Shown: positions 35,503-44,339 of the stretch, piece after piece | Numbering within the stretch: the first letter of the stretch is position 1 | Layout of the letters: each line of letters opens with the position of its first letter | DNA from: Selenomonadaceae bacterium | GTDB lineage: Bacteria; Bacillota; Negativicutes; Selenomonadales; Selenomonadaceae | Length of the DNA stretch: 64,000 nt | NCBI GenBank assembly: GCA_017427545.1 | Contig: JAFRSO010000051.1 | Coordinates: forward strand, 1-64,000 | Direction of reading: 5' to 3' | Position numbers and translations under genes: made by a program | Notes under the pieces: generated by a model | Database searches by the model: none | The model's input: only the letters and a program-made list of their open reading frames with translations | Told to the model about the DNA's origin: nothing

Positions 35503-37386
35503 ATGGCAGATTTACTTTACACAATCAAAGCAAACACTCCGAAGGAAGAAATTATCCGTCAGCTGCGCGAACACCCCGAAATAAAATTTGTGTCACTGGT
35601 CGGAATTGATTTGGCAGGTAACGACACTGACGAGAAAATCCCCGTCCGAATTTTCATCAAGGACATTGACGAATTTTTTGCGGGCACGGCTGTACAAACT
35701 GACGGCTCAAGCGTAGTATTGCCGGGTATCGCCACGCTCAACAATGCCAAAGTTGATATGCCCGTTGACCCTAATGTCAACTGGTTCGTCGATTACAATT
35801 TTGAGCACTATGACAACGTGACCAATCGCCCCGTCGGCACGTTGAGAATCCCCGGATTTTTGATTCACGAGGGCAAGCGCGTCGACAGTCGAGCGGTTTT
35901 GACTGACACGCTGATTCACGTTAAACGCGAACTGGTTAATCTTTTCCACGCGCACCCCGATATTGACGGCTTAGACGTGAGCGGTAAAGAAATTATCGAC
36001 ATCGTGTTCACGTCGGCAACGGAGCTTGAGTTTTGGGTAAAGACACCTCTGGCGGAAGCGTCCGTCGAAGAAATGAGCGCGTCGCAAATTATGCAGGAGC
36101 AGTATTGGGAACGGACGCATGGCGCGGTACGTTGCGCGTTGGAGCAGTCGATAATTGAGCTGGACAAATACGGCTTGCAGGTTGAAATGGGGCATAAGGA
36201 AGTTGGCGGGCTTAAGGCGCAGATTGACGAATCGGGGCATTTAACGCACGTCTGCGAACAGCTGGAAATTGATTGGAAATTTGCGGACGCGGTTCAGGCT
36301 GCTGATAATGAAATCGTCGTGCGGACGGTCGTCAAGGAAATTTTCCGCGCAAACGGTTTGGAAGTCACTTTCAAGGCTAAACCGATGATTGGTCTTGCGG
36401 GCAATGGCGAACATACGCATATCGGACTTGCGGCCGTCACTGCTGACGGGAAAATTCACAATCTCTTTGCCGCGAAAAATCCCGTCGAAGATTACATGAG
36501 CGCAGTCGGCTACGGCGCGTTAATGGGCTTGCTGAAAAATTACGAGGTTATCAATCCGTTTGTGAGTGCGACGAATGATTCACTTAACAGATTGAAGCCC
36601 GGCTTTGAAGCTCCCGTTTGTATCGTGACTTCGCTGGGCAATACTCCGAAAATCCCCGCCCGCAATCGTACAATCCTAGTCAGCTTGATTCGCGACTTGA
36701 AAAATCCTATGGCGACGCGCTTTGAACTTCGCGGCTGCAATCCCTACACGAATATTTATCTGGTATTGGCGGCATGTTATTCGGCGATTCTTGACGGCGT
36801 GAAAATGGCGGTCACTCATAAGACTTCGGAACTTTTGACGGAGCTTTCCAAGGGTGCGGGGCAAGTGGGCTTTTACCTTGAGACCGACCGCGCCTATCGC
36901 AGTGAGCAAGATGTTTTTGAGGACTTCACGCAGGCTGAACGCGATAAACTTTTTGGCAAGCCGCCCGCTACCGTCTGGGAAAATATGGAGGCTCTGAAAA
37001 AATATCCCGACAAAGTTAAAATTATTTCAAGCGGCGGGGCATTGCAGGAGAGGATTATTAACGCTTTCCGCGACGGTGCACTTTTGCGTTGGAAGACCGA
37101 ATTAATTTCGCGTATCCTTCCCGAACTTCGCAACATTGTCCGCAAGGCAAAAAAAATTGACGCCGAATTTGTCACCGACCTCGACGCCTACAACTGGAAC
37201 AAAATATTTTTACTTCGTGCCGCCCTCGCGAAAGATTCAATCGACGAGAAATCTTTATTCACGCGGCTGATTAATGCGCTCAATGCGGGCGAATTTGAAA
37301 CGGCGTCGCATTTGCAGGTTGAAATTTACGACAAGATTGAGGAACTTAAAGCCCTTTACGACGCCTACGAGAAAAACATTATTTAA
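35503..37386 (+). CDS. glnA: Glutamine synthetase family protein with C-terminal extension
   Basis: 627 residues; ATG after AAGGAG. It should make glutamine from glutamate, ammonia and ATP. Conserved sites: ELEF (174-177), VEMGHKEVGGLKAQID (227-242), the ATP/ammonia loop NGEHTHIGL (301-309, variant of GMHxHxSL), NRLKPGFEAP (362-371), ARNRT and the metal-site FELRGCNPYTNIYLVLAA (407-424). The usual bacterial enzyme is about 440-470 residues; here an additional helical region (about 470-627, lysine/leucine rich) follows. It is too short for type III. A GS-like enzyme of another specificity is possible because several motif residues vary. Its 3' end overlaps the convergent radical SAM gene by 4 bases. 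Confidence 0.82.
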   Translation: MADLLYTIKANTPKEEIIRQLREHPEIKFVSLVGIDLAGNDTDEKIPVRIFIKDIDEFFAGTAVQTDGSSVVLPGIATLNNAKVDMPVDPNVNWFVDYNFEHYDNVTNRPVGTLRIPGFLIHEGKRVDSRAVLTDTLIHVKRELVNLFHAHPDIDGLDVSGKEIIDIVFTSATELEFWVKTPLAEASVEEMSASQIMQEQYWERTHGAVRCALEQSIIELDKYGLQVEMGHKEVGGLKAQIDESGHLTHVCEQLEIDWKFADAVQAADNEIVVRTVVKEIFRANGLEVTFKAKPMIGLAGNGEHTHIGLAAVTADGKIHNLFAAKNPVEDYMSAVGYGALMGLLKNYEVINPFVSATNDSLNRLKPGFEAPVCIVTSLGNTPKIPARNRTILVSLIRDLKNPMATRFELRGCNPYTNIYLVLAACYSAILDGVKMAVTHKTSELLTELSKGAGQVGFYLETDRAYRSEQDVFEDFTQAERDKLFGKPPATVWENMEALKKYPDKVKIISSGGALQERIINAFRDGALLRWKTELISRILPELRNIVRKAKKIDAEFVTDLDAYNWNKIFLLRAALAKDSIDEKSLFTRLINALNAGEFETASHLQVEIYDKIEELKALYDAYEKNII

Positions 37387-39962
37387 ACCACCAAATTTTT
37401 TCCATTGCAAAGTAAAGCCGTCCGATTAATTTTTGCGGCTGAAATATCTGCGGGGAAGTCGAATTGCTCCCGAAGAATTTTTAAAACTTCACTCGGCTTG
37501 AGACTTCCCTCCGGCGTGATTTTAACTGCGAATTTTATCAACAACTCGTCGCCCGCCAAAGATATTTCCACCGGTTCGACGAGATATTTTTTCAGTTCAA
37601 GTTCGCGAGTTTTCTTAGGTGTGACGCGTGTGAATTTTATTTCAGGCGTTGCGTTGAAATTTTTGATTGACAGCTGCGCGGCGGATAAAAATTTTTCCTC
37701 GAACGGCAAACGAACTTCATATCGCGACAAGTCGACCAATGACATCACGGGCTTTGACTTGCCGCGTAATTTTTTCAGCCGCAAAATTTCTGCACCCTTC
37801 GGCAGTTGCTCATTCAATTTTTTTGCAACGTCAAATTCGCTGACGGGTTCGGTCAATTCAAAGTCGACGTATTCGCAATCACTCGTCACGCCCACTGCCA
37901 ATGCCGTCGCGAATGAAACTTTCAAATGCGGATTGAAGCCCTCACTCCACGCGGCAGGTAACTTGCTCCTCAACAATGCCCGCATGAAAACGTTCATATA
38001 ATCCAGATGACTTAGCACGGCAATTTCCGCGCCCTTGCGAATCTGCGCACGATATTTGCAGTTAGGAGTTAGGAGGTAGGAGTTAGGAGTTAAACTTTTC
38101 CCATTTCCCATTTCCCATTTCCCTAAACTCGTCCCTAATCCCCAATCCCTAATCCCTACTCCCAATTTCATGCAGACGCCGCAACCTGTGCAACTCGTCC
38201 GCCTACAATCGCGGGTAGTTTCTCCGACTTGAGATTTTTCCCACTCCGCAAGCAGAAAATTTTTGTCGACGCCCGGCGACGTATGCTCCCACGGCAATGG
38301 CTCCCAAAAATTTCTCTCACGTCCGCTGTAATATTCGGGATTTATTCCGCACGCCTCAAACGCTTCCGCCCAAACATCAGGCTTGAACAAATCCGACCAG
38401 CCGTCAAACTTCGCGCCCGACTTCCACGCCGCCTCAATCACTTTCGCAAGCCGCCTGTCACCTCGCGCCAATGCTCCCTCCAACACCGAAAGTCTTGCAT
38501 TGTGGTAATTGTAAGTTATCGCCTTGTCGCGAATCAGGCTCTTCAAAAATTTTTGCCGCCGCTCAAATTCTTCCGCAGAAATTTGCGCCGACCATTGAAA
38601 CGGCGTCCACGGTTTCGGCACAAAACATGACACGCTTACCGTAACTTTCACGTCGCGGCGATTTTTTATTGTGCGGTACAAATTCGCAACCTTTTGCGCC
38701 AACTCGGCAATTCCCGCAATATCGTCATCAGTCTCCGTCGGCAAGCCCATCATGAAATAAAGCTTAACGCTCTTCCAACCCTTTGAAAATGCCGCGCCGC
38801 ACGCGTCAAGTAAATTTTCTTCGGTGACATTTTTGTTAATCTCGTCGCGCAAACGTTGAGTGCCGGCTTCAGGCGCAAAAGTCAATCCACTTTTTCGGAC
38901 GGCTTGAACGCGTTCGGCCAGGTCGATTGAAAAGCTGTCAATCCTCAAACTCGGCAGGGAGAAGCTGACTTTTTCGTTGCGGAAATCACTTTGCAAATCG
39001 TCAATCAATCGGCTCAAGCAAGAATAATCCGCGCTGCTCAACGACGTTAAAGAAATTTCGTCCCAGCCGCTCGAATCAATCAAACGCCTTGCCATTGCCC
39101 GAAGAGTTTCGGATTTTCTTTCACGGACGGGGCGATAAGTCATGCCCGCTTGACAAAATCGACAACCGCGACTGCAACCTCTGAACAGCTCAAGCATTGC
39201 CCTGTCGTGAATAATTTCCATGAACGGCACGACGGGATTTTCAACTGAAGGCGTCGCGTCGAAATCTTTCACCACGCGTTTTAAAATTTTCGGCGGGGCA
39301 GTCGGCTCCAAAATTTTCATGCCCAAAAATTTTTCTCCGCTGTAGAGTGGCTCATAAAAACTCGGCACGTAAATTCCCTTGACGGTCAATAAACTCCGCA
39401 GAAAAGCTTTTCGACCGCCGACTTTACCGGAATTTTTCCAAGCAATGAATTTCTCGACGATTTCGCCGAAAACTTCTTCCGCCTCACCGACAATAAAGAA
39501 GTCAAAAAAATCCGCGACGGGTTCGACATTGTAAACGCAAGGTCCGCCGCCGATAACGAACGGTTCATCATCTGCGCGCTCTGAAGTGTGCAAAGAAATT
39601 TTCGCAAGGTCAAGCATGTTGAGGACGTTGGAGTAAATCATTTCGTATTGCAAGGAAAATCCGAGGAAGTCGAAGTTGCGGACGGGGCGTTTTGATTCCA
39701 GCGCGAACAGTAAAATTTTTTCGTCACGCATGACGGCTTCAGCATCAATCCACGGCGCATAAACTCGTTCGCAAAGAGTATCGTCGCGGCGGTTAAGGAT
39801 TGAATACAAAATCGCCAGCCCCAAATTACTCATGCCGACTTCGTAAACATCGGGCAGGGCAAGTACAATTCGGCAAGCGGTCTCGTCAAAATTTTTCACG
39901 ACGCTGTTAAATTCGCCACCCGTATATCTTGCGGGCTTGGTCAACTCAAAAATATTTTTCAC
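37383..39962 (-). CDS. Radical SAM protein fused to DUF2344 (TIGR03960/TIGR03936-like)
   Basis: 859 residues. The N-terminal part has the family pattern LPDVYEVGMSNLGLAILY and GGGPCVYNVEPVADFFDFFIVGEAEE. The radical SAM cluster Cys263-x3-Cys267-x2-Cys270 is in RGCSRGCRFCQAG. A Cys-rich CRRTSCTGCGVC lies at 586-597. The C-terminal DUF2344 domain (from about 637) has LSHLDYMNVFMRALLRS and GFNPHLKVSFATALAVG. Residues about 600-635 are encoded by an inserted heptamer repeat (38059-38166), exactly at the linker. The GTG start relies on an AGGG that is itself part of a repeat. Exact reaction unknown; in many Firmicutes it lies by rodA, as here. Confidence 0.88.
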   Translation of the reverse strand: MKNIFELTKPARYTGGEFNSVVKNFDETACRIVLALPDVYEVGMSNLGLAILYSILNRRDDTLCERVYAPWIDAEAVMRDEKILLFALESKRPVRNFDFLGFSLQYEMIYSNVLNMLDLAKISLHTSERADDEPFVIGGGPCVYNVEPVADFFDFFIVGEAEEVFGEIVEKFIAWKNSGKVGGRKAFLRSLLTVKGIYVPSFYEPLYSGEKFLGMKILEPTAPPKILKRVVKDFDATPSVENPVVPFMEIIHDRAMLELFRGCSRGCRFCQAGMTYRPVRERKSETLRAMARRLIDSSGWDEISLTSLSSADYSCLSRLIDDLQSDFRNEKVSFSLPSLRIDSFSIDLAERVQAVRKSGLTFAPEAGTQRLRDEINKNVTEENLLDACGAAFSKGWKSVKLYFMMGLPTETDDDIAGIAELAQKVANLYRTIKNRRDVKVTVSVSCFVPKPWTPFQWSAQISAEEFERRQKFLKSLIRDKAITYNYHNARLSVLEGALARGDRRLAKVIEAAWKSGAKFDGWSDLFKPDVWAEAFEACGINPEYYSGRERNFWEPLPWEHTSPGVDKNFLLAEWEKSQVGETTRDCRRTSCTGCGVCMKLGVGIRDWGLGTSLGKWEMGNGKSLTPNSYLLTPNCKYRAQIRKGAEIAVLSHLDYMNVFMRALLRSKLPAAWSEGFNPHLKVSFATALAVGVTSDCEYVDFELTEPVSEFDVAKKLNEQLPKGAEILRLKKLRGKSKPVMSLVDLSRYEVRLPFEEKFLSAAQLSIKNFNATPEIKFTRVTPKKTRELELKKYLVEPVEISLAGDELLIKFAVKITPEGSLKPSEVLKILREQFDFPADISAAKINRTALLCNGKNLVV
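38059..38166 (-). repeat. Heptamer repeat inserted in frame in radical SAM gene
   Basis: On the coding strand, GGGATTA-type units, then GGGAAAT units, then TAACTCC units run without any in-frame stop. They encode about 35 residues of low complexity (GVGIRDWGLG ... LTPNSYLLTPN) between the Cys-rich motif and DUF2344. Confidence 0.9.
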
Positions 39963-40001
39963 CTAATCCCTACTCCCTACTTTCTACTTTCTACTTTCTA
40001 G
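39962..40001. repeat. CCCTACT/CTTTCTA heptamer array
   Basis: CCCTACT units, then three CTTTCTA units. It lies between rodA and the radical SAM gene. It provides the rodA stop (TAG) and the purine-rich ribosome site of the radical SAM gene. Confidence 0.85.
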
Positions 40002-41119
40002 AAAATAAATTTTTGTTTGTGCATGTGAATATTCAGCAGAATTGCTATCGATAAAATATTTGTCGTCAGCGAGCTGATTCCGTAACTCATAAGCGGCAGC
40101 GGTATTCCCGTGACGGGCATTATCCCGGTCGTCATGCCGACATTAACCAATACATGAAACGCAAGCATTGACGTTATCCCGACGGCAAGCAGTCTTCCGA
40201 AAACGTCGCCGGCCTCCTTGGCAATTTGAATTCCGCGCCAGAAAACTATCAGATACAACATCAGCAATACGACTGCTCCGACGAAGCCCAATTCCTCTCC
40301 GACGACCGCGAAGATAAAATCCGTGTGATTCTCCGGCAAAAAATTCAGCTGACTTTGTGTACCCTCGAATAATCCCTTGCCGAAGAGCATACCCGAACCG
40401 ATTGCGATTTTGGATTGGATTATGTGATAGCCGCTGCCGAGCGGGTCAACATTCGGGTCGAGAAAAACCATGATTCGCATTTTCTGATAGTCCTTCATGA
40501 ACTGCCACAACACAGGAAACATTGCAACTCCCGCGACGATTATCAGTGAGAAAATTCTCCAGGGCATTCCGCAGGCGATAACCATTCCGAAAAAAATTGC
40601 CATGAATACAAGCGACGTGCCTAAGTCCGGCTGCTTGAGCACTAACAGAAACGGTAGGCCGACATAAGCCGCGATTGGCAATAAATCTTGAATTGAGTTT
40701 AATCGCCCCATGCGCTCTTCCAAAATCGATGCCAGGCAAATTATCATGATGAGCTTTGAAAACTCCGACGGTTGCAAACTTATCGGCCCGATTTGAATCC
40801 AGCGTTGTGCGCCCAATGCCGCGTGTCCGAAAAGCATGACTGCCAGGAGAATTATCAAGTTGAAAATGTAAAGTTTTTTGCCGTGTTGAGAAAGTCCGCG
40901 ATAATCAAAATTCATGAACAGTACCGCCAAGATTGCGTTGACGACTGCGAAAATCCCTTGCCGCTGAACGTACCAAAATCGCTCTTCACCCGGCGTGTTG
41001 ATATGTGTTGCGCTTGAAATTATTATGAGTCCGTATATTACAATCCCCGCCGCCGCCAGCAATAATGCAAAGTCGATTCGGCGCAGGAAACGTTTGCTAT
41101 CCGCAGAGAGTATTGCCAA
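39998..41119 (-). CDS. rodA: Peptidoglycan glycosyltransferase RodA
   Basis: About 373 residues of SEDS family with ten or so membrane helices. Family blocks: GAQRWIQIGPISLQPSEFSKL, KQPDLGTSLVF, NFLPENHTDFIFAVVGEELGF, and the C-terminal TGIPLPLMSYGISSL. It polymerises lipid II for cell elongation with a class B PBP. A GTG at 41128 overlaps the AGGAG site; the TTG at 41119, 8 bases after it, is the likelier start. The C-terminus KFIF and the stop abut the repeat array. RodA beside the radical SAM/DUF2344 gene is a common Firmicute arrangement. Confidence 0.93.
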   Translation of the reverse strand: MAILSADSKRFLRRIDFALLLAAAGIVIYGLIIISSATHINTPGEERFWYVQRQGIFAVVNAILAVLFMNFDYRGLSQHGKKLYIFNLIILLAVMLFGHAALGAQRWIQIGPISLQPSEFSKLIMIICLASILEERMGRLNSIQDLLPIAAYVGLPFLLVLKQPDLGTSLVFMAIFFGMVIACGMPWRIFSLIIVAGVAMFPVLWQFMKDYQKMRIMVFLDPNVDPLGSGYHIIQSKIAIGSGMLFGKGLFEGTQSQLNFLPENHTDFIFAVVGEELGFVGAVVLLMLYLIVFWRGIQIAKEAGDVFGRLLAVGITSMLAFHVLVNVGMTTGIMPVTGIPLPLMSYGISSLTTNILSIAILLNIHMHKQKFIF

Positions 41120-41134
41120 ATTAATCACTCCTAT

Positions 41135-41181
41135 TTAGCTGTTAGCTGCTAGCTTCTAGCTGCTAGCTTCTAGTTCCTAAC
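41135..41181. repeat. TAGCTGC/TAGCTTC heptamer array
   Basis: Units TTAGCTG, CTAGCTTC and CTAGTTCC between rodA and hicA, upstream of rodA. Confidence 0.8.
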
Positions 41182-41214
41182 TGCCTTTTCTGCCGCCATG
41201 AAATTTTTCCTGCA

Positions 41215-41243
41215 TTGCAGTTAAGGATATTTTTTGCTAAACT
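41215..41243 (+). promoter_or_regulatory. Possible hicAB promoter
   Basis: TTGCAG (41215-41220), a 17-base spacer and TAAACT (41238-41243) lie 22 bases before hicA. Confidence 0.35.
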
Positions 41244-41265
41244 AAGCGGCACGAGGTAAAGAGGT

Positions 41266-41463
41266 ATGAAAAATTATTCGTCAAATGAAGTTATTGCTTT
41301 GCTCAAAAAAAACGGTTGGTACGAAATTAATTGCAAGGGCGACCATCATCAATTCAAACATCCTTTCAAAAGAGGGCGCGTCACCGTTCAACACCCCGTC
41401 AAAGATTTAGATAAAAATGTTTTGAAAAGTATCGAACGGCAATCGGGTTTGAAATTCAGATAA
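41266..41463 (+). CDS. hicA: HicA-family mRNA interferase toxin
   Basis: 65 residues, the usual HicA size. Family pattern: SSNEVIALLKKNGWYE, then GDHHQFKHP with catalytic His27/His28 (GSHH in most members), then VTVQHPVKDLDKNVLKSIERQSGLK. This dsRNA-binding-fold toxin cuts mRNA when free of HicB. ATG follows GGTAAAGAGGT. The antitoxin gene is 12 bases downstream in the classic hicA-hicB order. Confidence 0.93.
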   Translation: MKNYSSNEVIALLKKNGWYEINCKGDHHQFKHPFKRGRVTVQHPVKDLDKNVLKSIERQSGLKFR

Positions 41464-41475
41464 GGAGTGATTTTT

Positions 41476-41760
41476 GTGAGATATGTTTATCCCGCCGTAT
41501 TTAGCAAAGCCAAGAGTGGAATTGGAGTTATTTTCCCCGACTTTGACGGTTGCGTTTCTCAAGGCGCGGATTTTCTTCAAGCTTTTCAATATGCTCGCGA
41601 AGGTTTATCACTTCATCTTTATGGTATGCTCGAAGACGGTGAGAAATTGCCTGCGCCGAGTCGTCTCGAATCAATAAAACTTTCCAAGAACGAAGCATTG
41701 ACTTTGATTGAAGTTGACCTTACAGACTTTGCTCCGGATTGGAGTCTTAATAACGATTAA
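41476..41760 (+). CDS. hicB: HicB-family antitoxin
   Basis: 94 residues from the GTG at 41476, 8 bases after AAGGAG; a GTG at 41467 overlaps that site. The partial RNase H-like HicB fold is visible: YPAVFSKAKSGIGVIFPDFDGCVSQGADFLQAFQYAREGL, LEDGEKLPAPS. The protein ends soon after the fold, so no clear C-terminal DNA-binding (HTH or RHH) domain is seen. It neutralises HicA. The gene leads directly into tyrS, 21 bases downstream. Confidence 0.92.
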   Translation: MRYVYPAVFSKAKSGIGVIFPDFDGCVSQGADFLQAFQYAREGLSLHLYGMLEDGEKLPAPSRLESIKLSKNEALTLIEVDLTDFAPDWSLNND

Positions 41761-41781
41761 TCACTTAAGGAGGAAATTATT

Positions 41782-42993
41782 TTGGCAGAAAATGTATTCG
41801 ACACCTTAACCGAACGCGGATTTATCGCGCAGTGCACCGACGTTGACGAGGTAAAAAAACTCCTCGGCGAAAAGAAAGTTACGTTTTATATCGGTTTCGA
41901 CCCGACGGCTGACAGTTTGCACGCCGGACATTTTATCGCGCTCATGGCAATGGCTCACATGCAACGCGCCGGGCATCGTCCGATTTGTTTAGTGGGCGGC
42001 GGCACCGGTACTATCGGCGACCCTTCCGGACGTTCCGATTTGCGCAAGGTTATGACTGACGAAATTATTCACCACAACTGCGAATGTTTCAAGAAGCAAA
42101 TTGCCCGATTTATCGACTTCAGCGACGGCAAAGCTTTAATGGTTGACAACGGCGATTGGCTCCGCAAACTCGGCTACATTGATTTGCTTCGCGAAGTTGG
42201 CGCACATTTCACGGTTAATCGTATGCTTGCCGCCGAATGTTACAAGCAGCGTTGGGACAAGGGCTTGACGTTCCTGGAATTCAATTACATGGTTATGCAG
42301 GCGTATGATTTTTACAAGCTCAACGGCGATTACGATTGTATTTTGCAAATGGGCGGCGACGATCAATGGTCGAATATCATTGCGGGCGTCGAACTCACGC
42401 GGCGTAAAACCGGCAGGGCTGCTTACGGCTTGACGAATAAGTTGCTGCTCAAGTCTGACGGCTCAAAAATGGGCAAGACTGCGGGTGGTGCACTCTGGCT
42501 TGATGAGAAAAAAGTTTCGCCGTATGATTTCTACCAGTATTGGCGCAACGTTGATGACGCGGACGTTAAGACTTGCTTGAGTTTGCTGACGTTCGTACCG
42601 ATGGATGAAGTCAATCGCCTTTCGAGTTTGGAGGGCGCGGCGATTAATGAGGCTAAAAAAGTTTTGGCGTATGAGGTTACAAAACTCGTTCACGGTGAAG
42701 AGGCCGCCAATCACGCTAAAAAATCCGCCGAAGAAATTTTTGCCGGTCAAAGCTCCGAGAATATGCCGACGGTTGAAGTGGCGGAAGCTGTTGGGAAAAA
42801 ACTTTTGGACGTTCTCGCCGCGGAAAAAATTATCGGCTCAAAATCGGAAGGTCGACGCCTCATCAATCAGAACGGCTTGACGCTCAATGACGAAAAAGTT
42901 TCCGACGTTGATTATGTTCTTGAAGACAAAGATTTTCCCGCAGTCGTTCGCTTGGGCAAGAAAAAATATTTCAAACTAACAGCTAGAAGCTAG
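41782..42993 (+). CDS. tyrS: Tyrosyl-tRNA synthetase
   Basis: 403 residues, class I. HIGH-like motif [11 protein letters not shown] (about 44-54), the tyrosine-pocket [25 protein letters not shown], and [11 protein letters not shown] as the KMSKS counterpart. A C-terminal S4 RNA-binding domain runs from about 335. The motif set matches the TyrZ-type clade better than the B. stearothermophilus type, though this cannot be tested here. TTG start after AAGGAGG. No T-box leader is present; hicB sits directly upstream. The last residues LTARS and the stop are written by the repeat locus 42975-43002. Confidence 0.96.
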   Translation: MAENVFDTLTERGFIAQCTDVDEVKKLLGEKKVTFYIGFDPTADSLHAGHFIALMAMAHMQRAGHRPICLVGGGTGTIGDPSGRSDLRKVMTDEIIHHNCECFKKQIARFIDFSDGKALMVDNGDWLRKLGYIDLLREVGAHFTVNRMLAAECYKQRWDKGLTFLEFNYMVMQAYDFYKLNGDYDCILQMGGDDQWSNIIAGVELTRRKTGRAAYGLTNKLLLKSDGSKMGKTAGGALWLDEKKVSPYDFYQYWRNVDDADVKTCLSLLTFVPMDEVNRLSSLEGAAINEAKKVLAYEVTKLVHGEEAANHAKKSAEEIFAGQSSENMPTVEVAEAVGKKLLDVLAAEKIIGSKSEGRRLINQNGLTLNDEKVSDVDYVLEDKDFPAVVRLGKKKYFKLTARS

Positions 42994-43002
42994 CAGCTAA
43001 CA
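42975..43002. repeat. AGCTAGA/AGCTAGC repeat at tyrS 3' end
   Basis: Units CAGCTAGAAGCTAGCAGCTAA overlap the tyrS stop (42991-42993). Confidence 0.8.
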
Positions 43003-43016
43003 AAGGTGGTTGCAGT

Positions 43017-43607
43017 ATGAAAAATTTTTTGGCGATTATGGCGGTTGCAAGCTGTCTGATTATGAACTCCGCGCAGGCGATTGATTCACGCGTTGAATCG
43101 GCGGTTCAATGGGCTTGCGCCATTGCCAACGACCAAACTCACGGCTACTCTCAAGGCGCGGAAACTGCCACGGCTTACAACCCTTACACCGGCTCACGTG
43201 ACGCCCCCGATTACGATTGCTCATCGCTGGTCTACTACGCTTTCAACCACGGCGGCTTCAATATCATTGACAACTGGCATAAAAATCCTAAATTCATGTC
43301 GCGCTACAACGGCAAGCAATATGTTGGTGACGCCGATACGATTTGGGAAGATTTGAGCGTTGACGGCGGCTGGAAAAAATTTTCGTGGGCTGAAGTTGCC
43401 GATAATCTTCAACGCGGCGATATTCTCTGTCGACCGCAATTCCACGTTGCAATTTATATCGGCGACGGCAAGACGGTTGAGGCTCGCGGCGTGAATAATC
43501 CTCGCGGCGGTTCATATCAGACCGGTGATCAGGGCGGCGAAATTGATTTTTATGACGCGCAAGGTCGAGGCTGGACGGAAGTTTACAGATATACGGGAGG
43601 TAATTAA
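43017..43607 (+). CDS. Secreted NlpC/P60-superfamily cell-wall hydrolase
   Basis: 196 residues. A signal peptide is clear (MKNFLAIMAVASCLIMNSAQA, cut after about 21). The catalytic core has Cys68 in YDCSSLVYYAF and His143 in FHVAIYIGDG, with NLQRGDIL between, as in NlpC/P60 and phage Amidase_5 enzymes. It should cut peptide bonds in peptidoglycan outside the cytoplasm. ATG follows AAGGTGG. It lies between tyrS and yebC; function in the operon is not evident. Confidence 0.8.
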   Translation: MKNFLAIMAVASCLIMNSAQAIDSRVESAVQWACAIANDQTHGYSQGAETATAYNPYTGSRDAPDYDCSSLVYYAFNHGGFNIIDNWHKNPKFMSRYNGKQYVGDADTIWEDLSVDGGWKKFSWAEVADNLQRGDILCRPQFHVAIYIGDGKTVEARGVNNPRGGSYQTGDQGGEIDFYDAQGRGWTEVYRYTGGN

Positions 43608-43610
43608 TTT

Positions 43611-44339
43611 ATGTCAGGTCATTCAAAATGGGCAACAATTAAACGCAAGAAAGGTGCTAACGATGCGATTCGTGGGGCGATGACGACTAAAATCAGCCGT
43701 GAAATTACAATCGCCGTCAAAATGGGTGGAGCTGATCCGACCGGTAACATGCGCCTCAAACTCGCATTGTCGAAGGCGAAGGCTAACAACGTTACCAAAG
43801 AAAATATCAACCGCGCCATTCAAAAGGGGCTGGGCACTTCCGACACTTCAAACTACGAAGAAATTACTTACGAAGGCTATGGCCCCGGCGGTGCAGCGTT
43901 GATGTTAGACATTTTGACGGACAATCGCAATCGCACAGCTGCTAACATTCGTCACATTTTTTCTAAGCACGGCGGCAATCTCGGTGAAAACGGTTGCGTC
44001 GCGTGGATGTTCAAGAAAAAAGCTGTCTTCACCGTCGACAAGGAAACTTTTGATGATGAGGATACGCTCATGGAAATTGCAATGGACGCGGGCGCGGAAG
44101 ATTTTGAGGCGGACGAAGATTCTTTTGAGATAACTGCCGCTCCCGAAGACTTCAACGCCATTGAAGCGGCTCTTGCCGAAAAGGGCATTGAGACTGCCTC
44201 CGCCGAAATTACGCAAGTTCCCGACACGACTGTTGCCCTTGCCGATAAAGACGCTGAAAAAATGCAAAAACTTCTTGACGCCCTCGACGAAGACGACGAC
44301 GTTCAAAATGTTTACGGCAATTACGAGTTCGCCGAATAA
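43611..44339 (+). CDS. yebC: YebC/PmpR family protein
   Basis: 242 residues, full length. N-terminal MSGHSKWATIKRKKGANDA is the family hallmark, followed by NMRLKLALSKAKANNVTKENI, YEGYGPGGAALMLDILTDNRNRTAANIRHIFSKHGGNLGENGCVAWMF. YebC proteins act as transcription regulators in some bacteria, and recent work links them to translation through proline stretches. It is directly followed by ruvC (stop and start adjacent), the common yebC-ruvC pairing. Confidence 0.97.
   Translation: MSGHSKWATIKRKKGANDAIRGAMTTKISREITIAVKMGGADPTGNMRLKLALSKAKANNVTKENINRAIQKGLGTSDTSNYEEITYEGYGPGGAALMLDILTDNRNRTAANIRHIFSKHGGNLGENGCVAWMFKKKAVFTVDKETFDDEDTLMEIAMDAGAEDFEADEDSFEITAAPEDFNAIEAALAEKGIETASAEITQVPDTTVALADKDAEKMQKLLDALDEDDDVQNVYGNYEFAE

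Noticed and set aside
41464..41781. T-box leader before tyrS
   Set aside because: The space is filled by hicB; no specifier stem or antiterminator sequence is visible.
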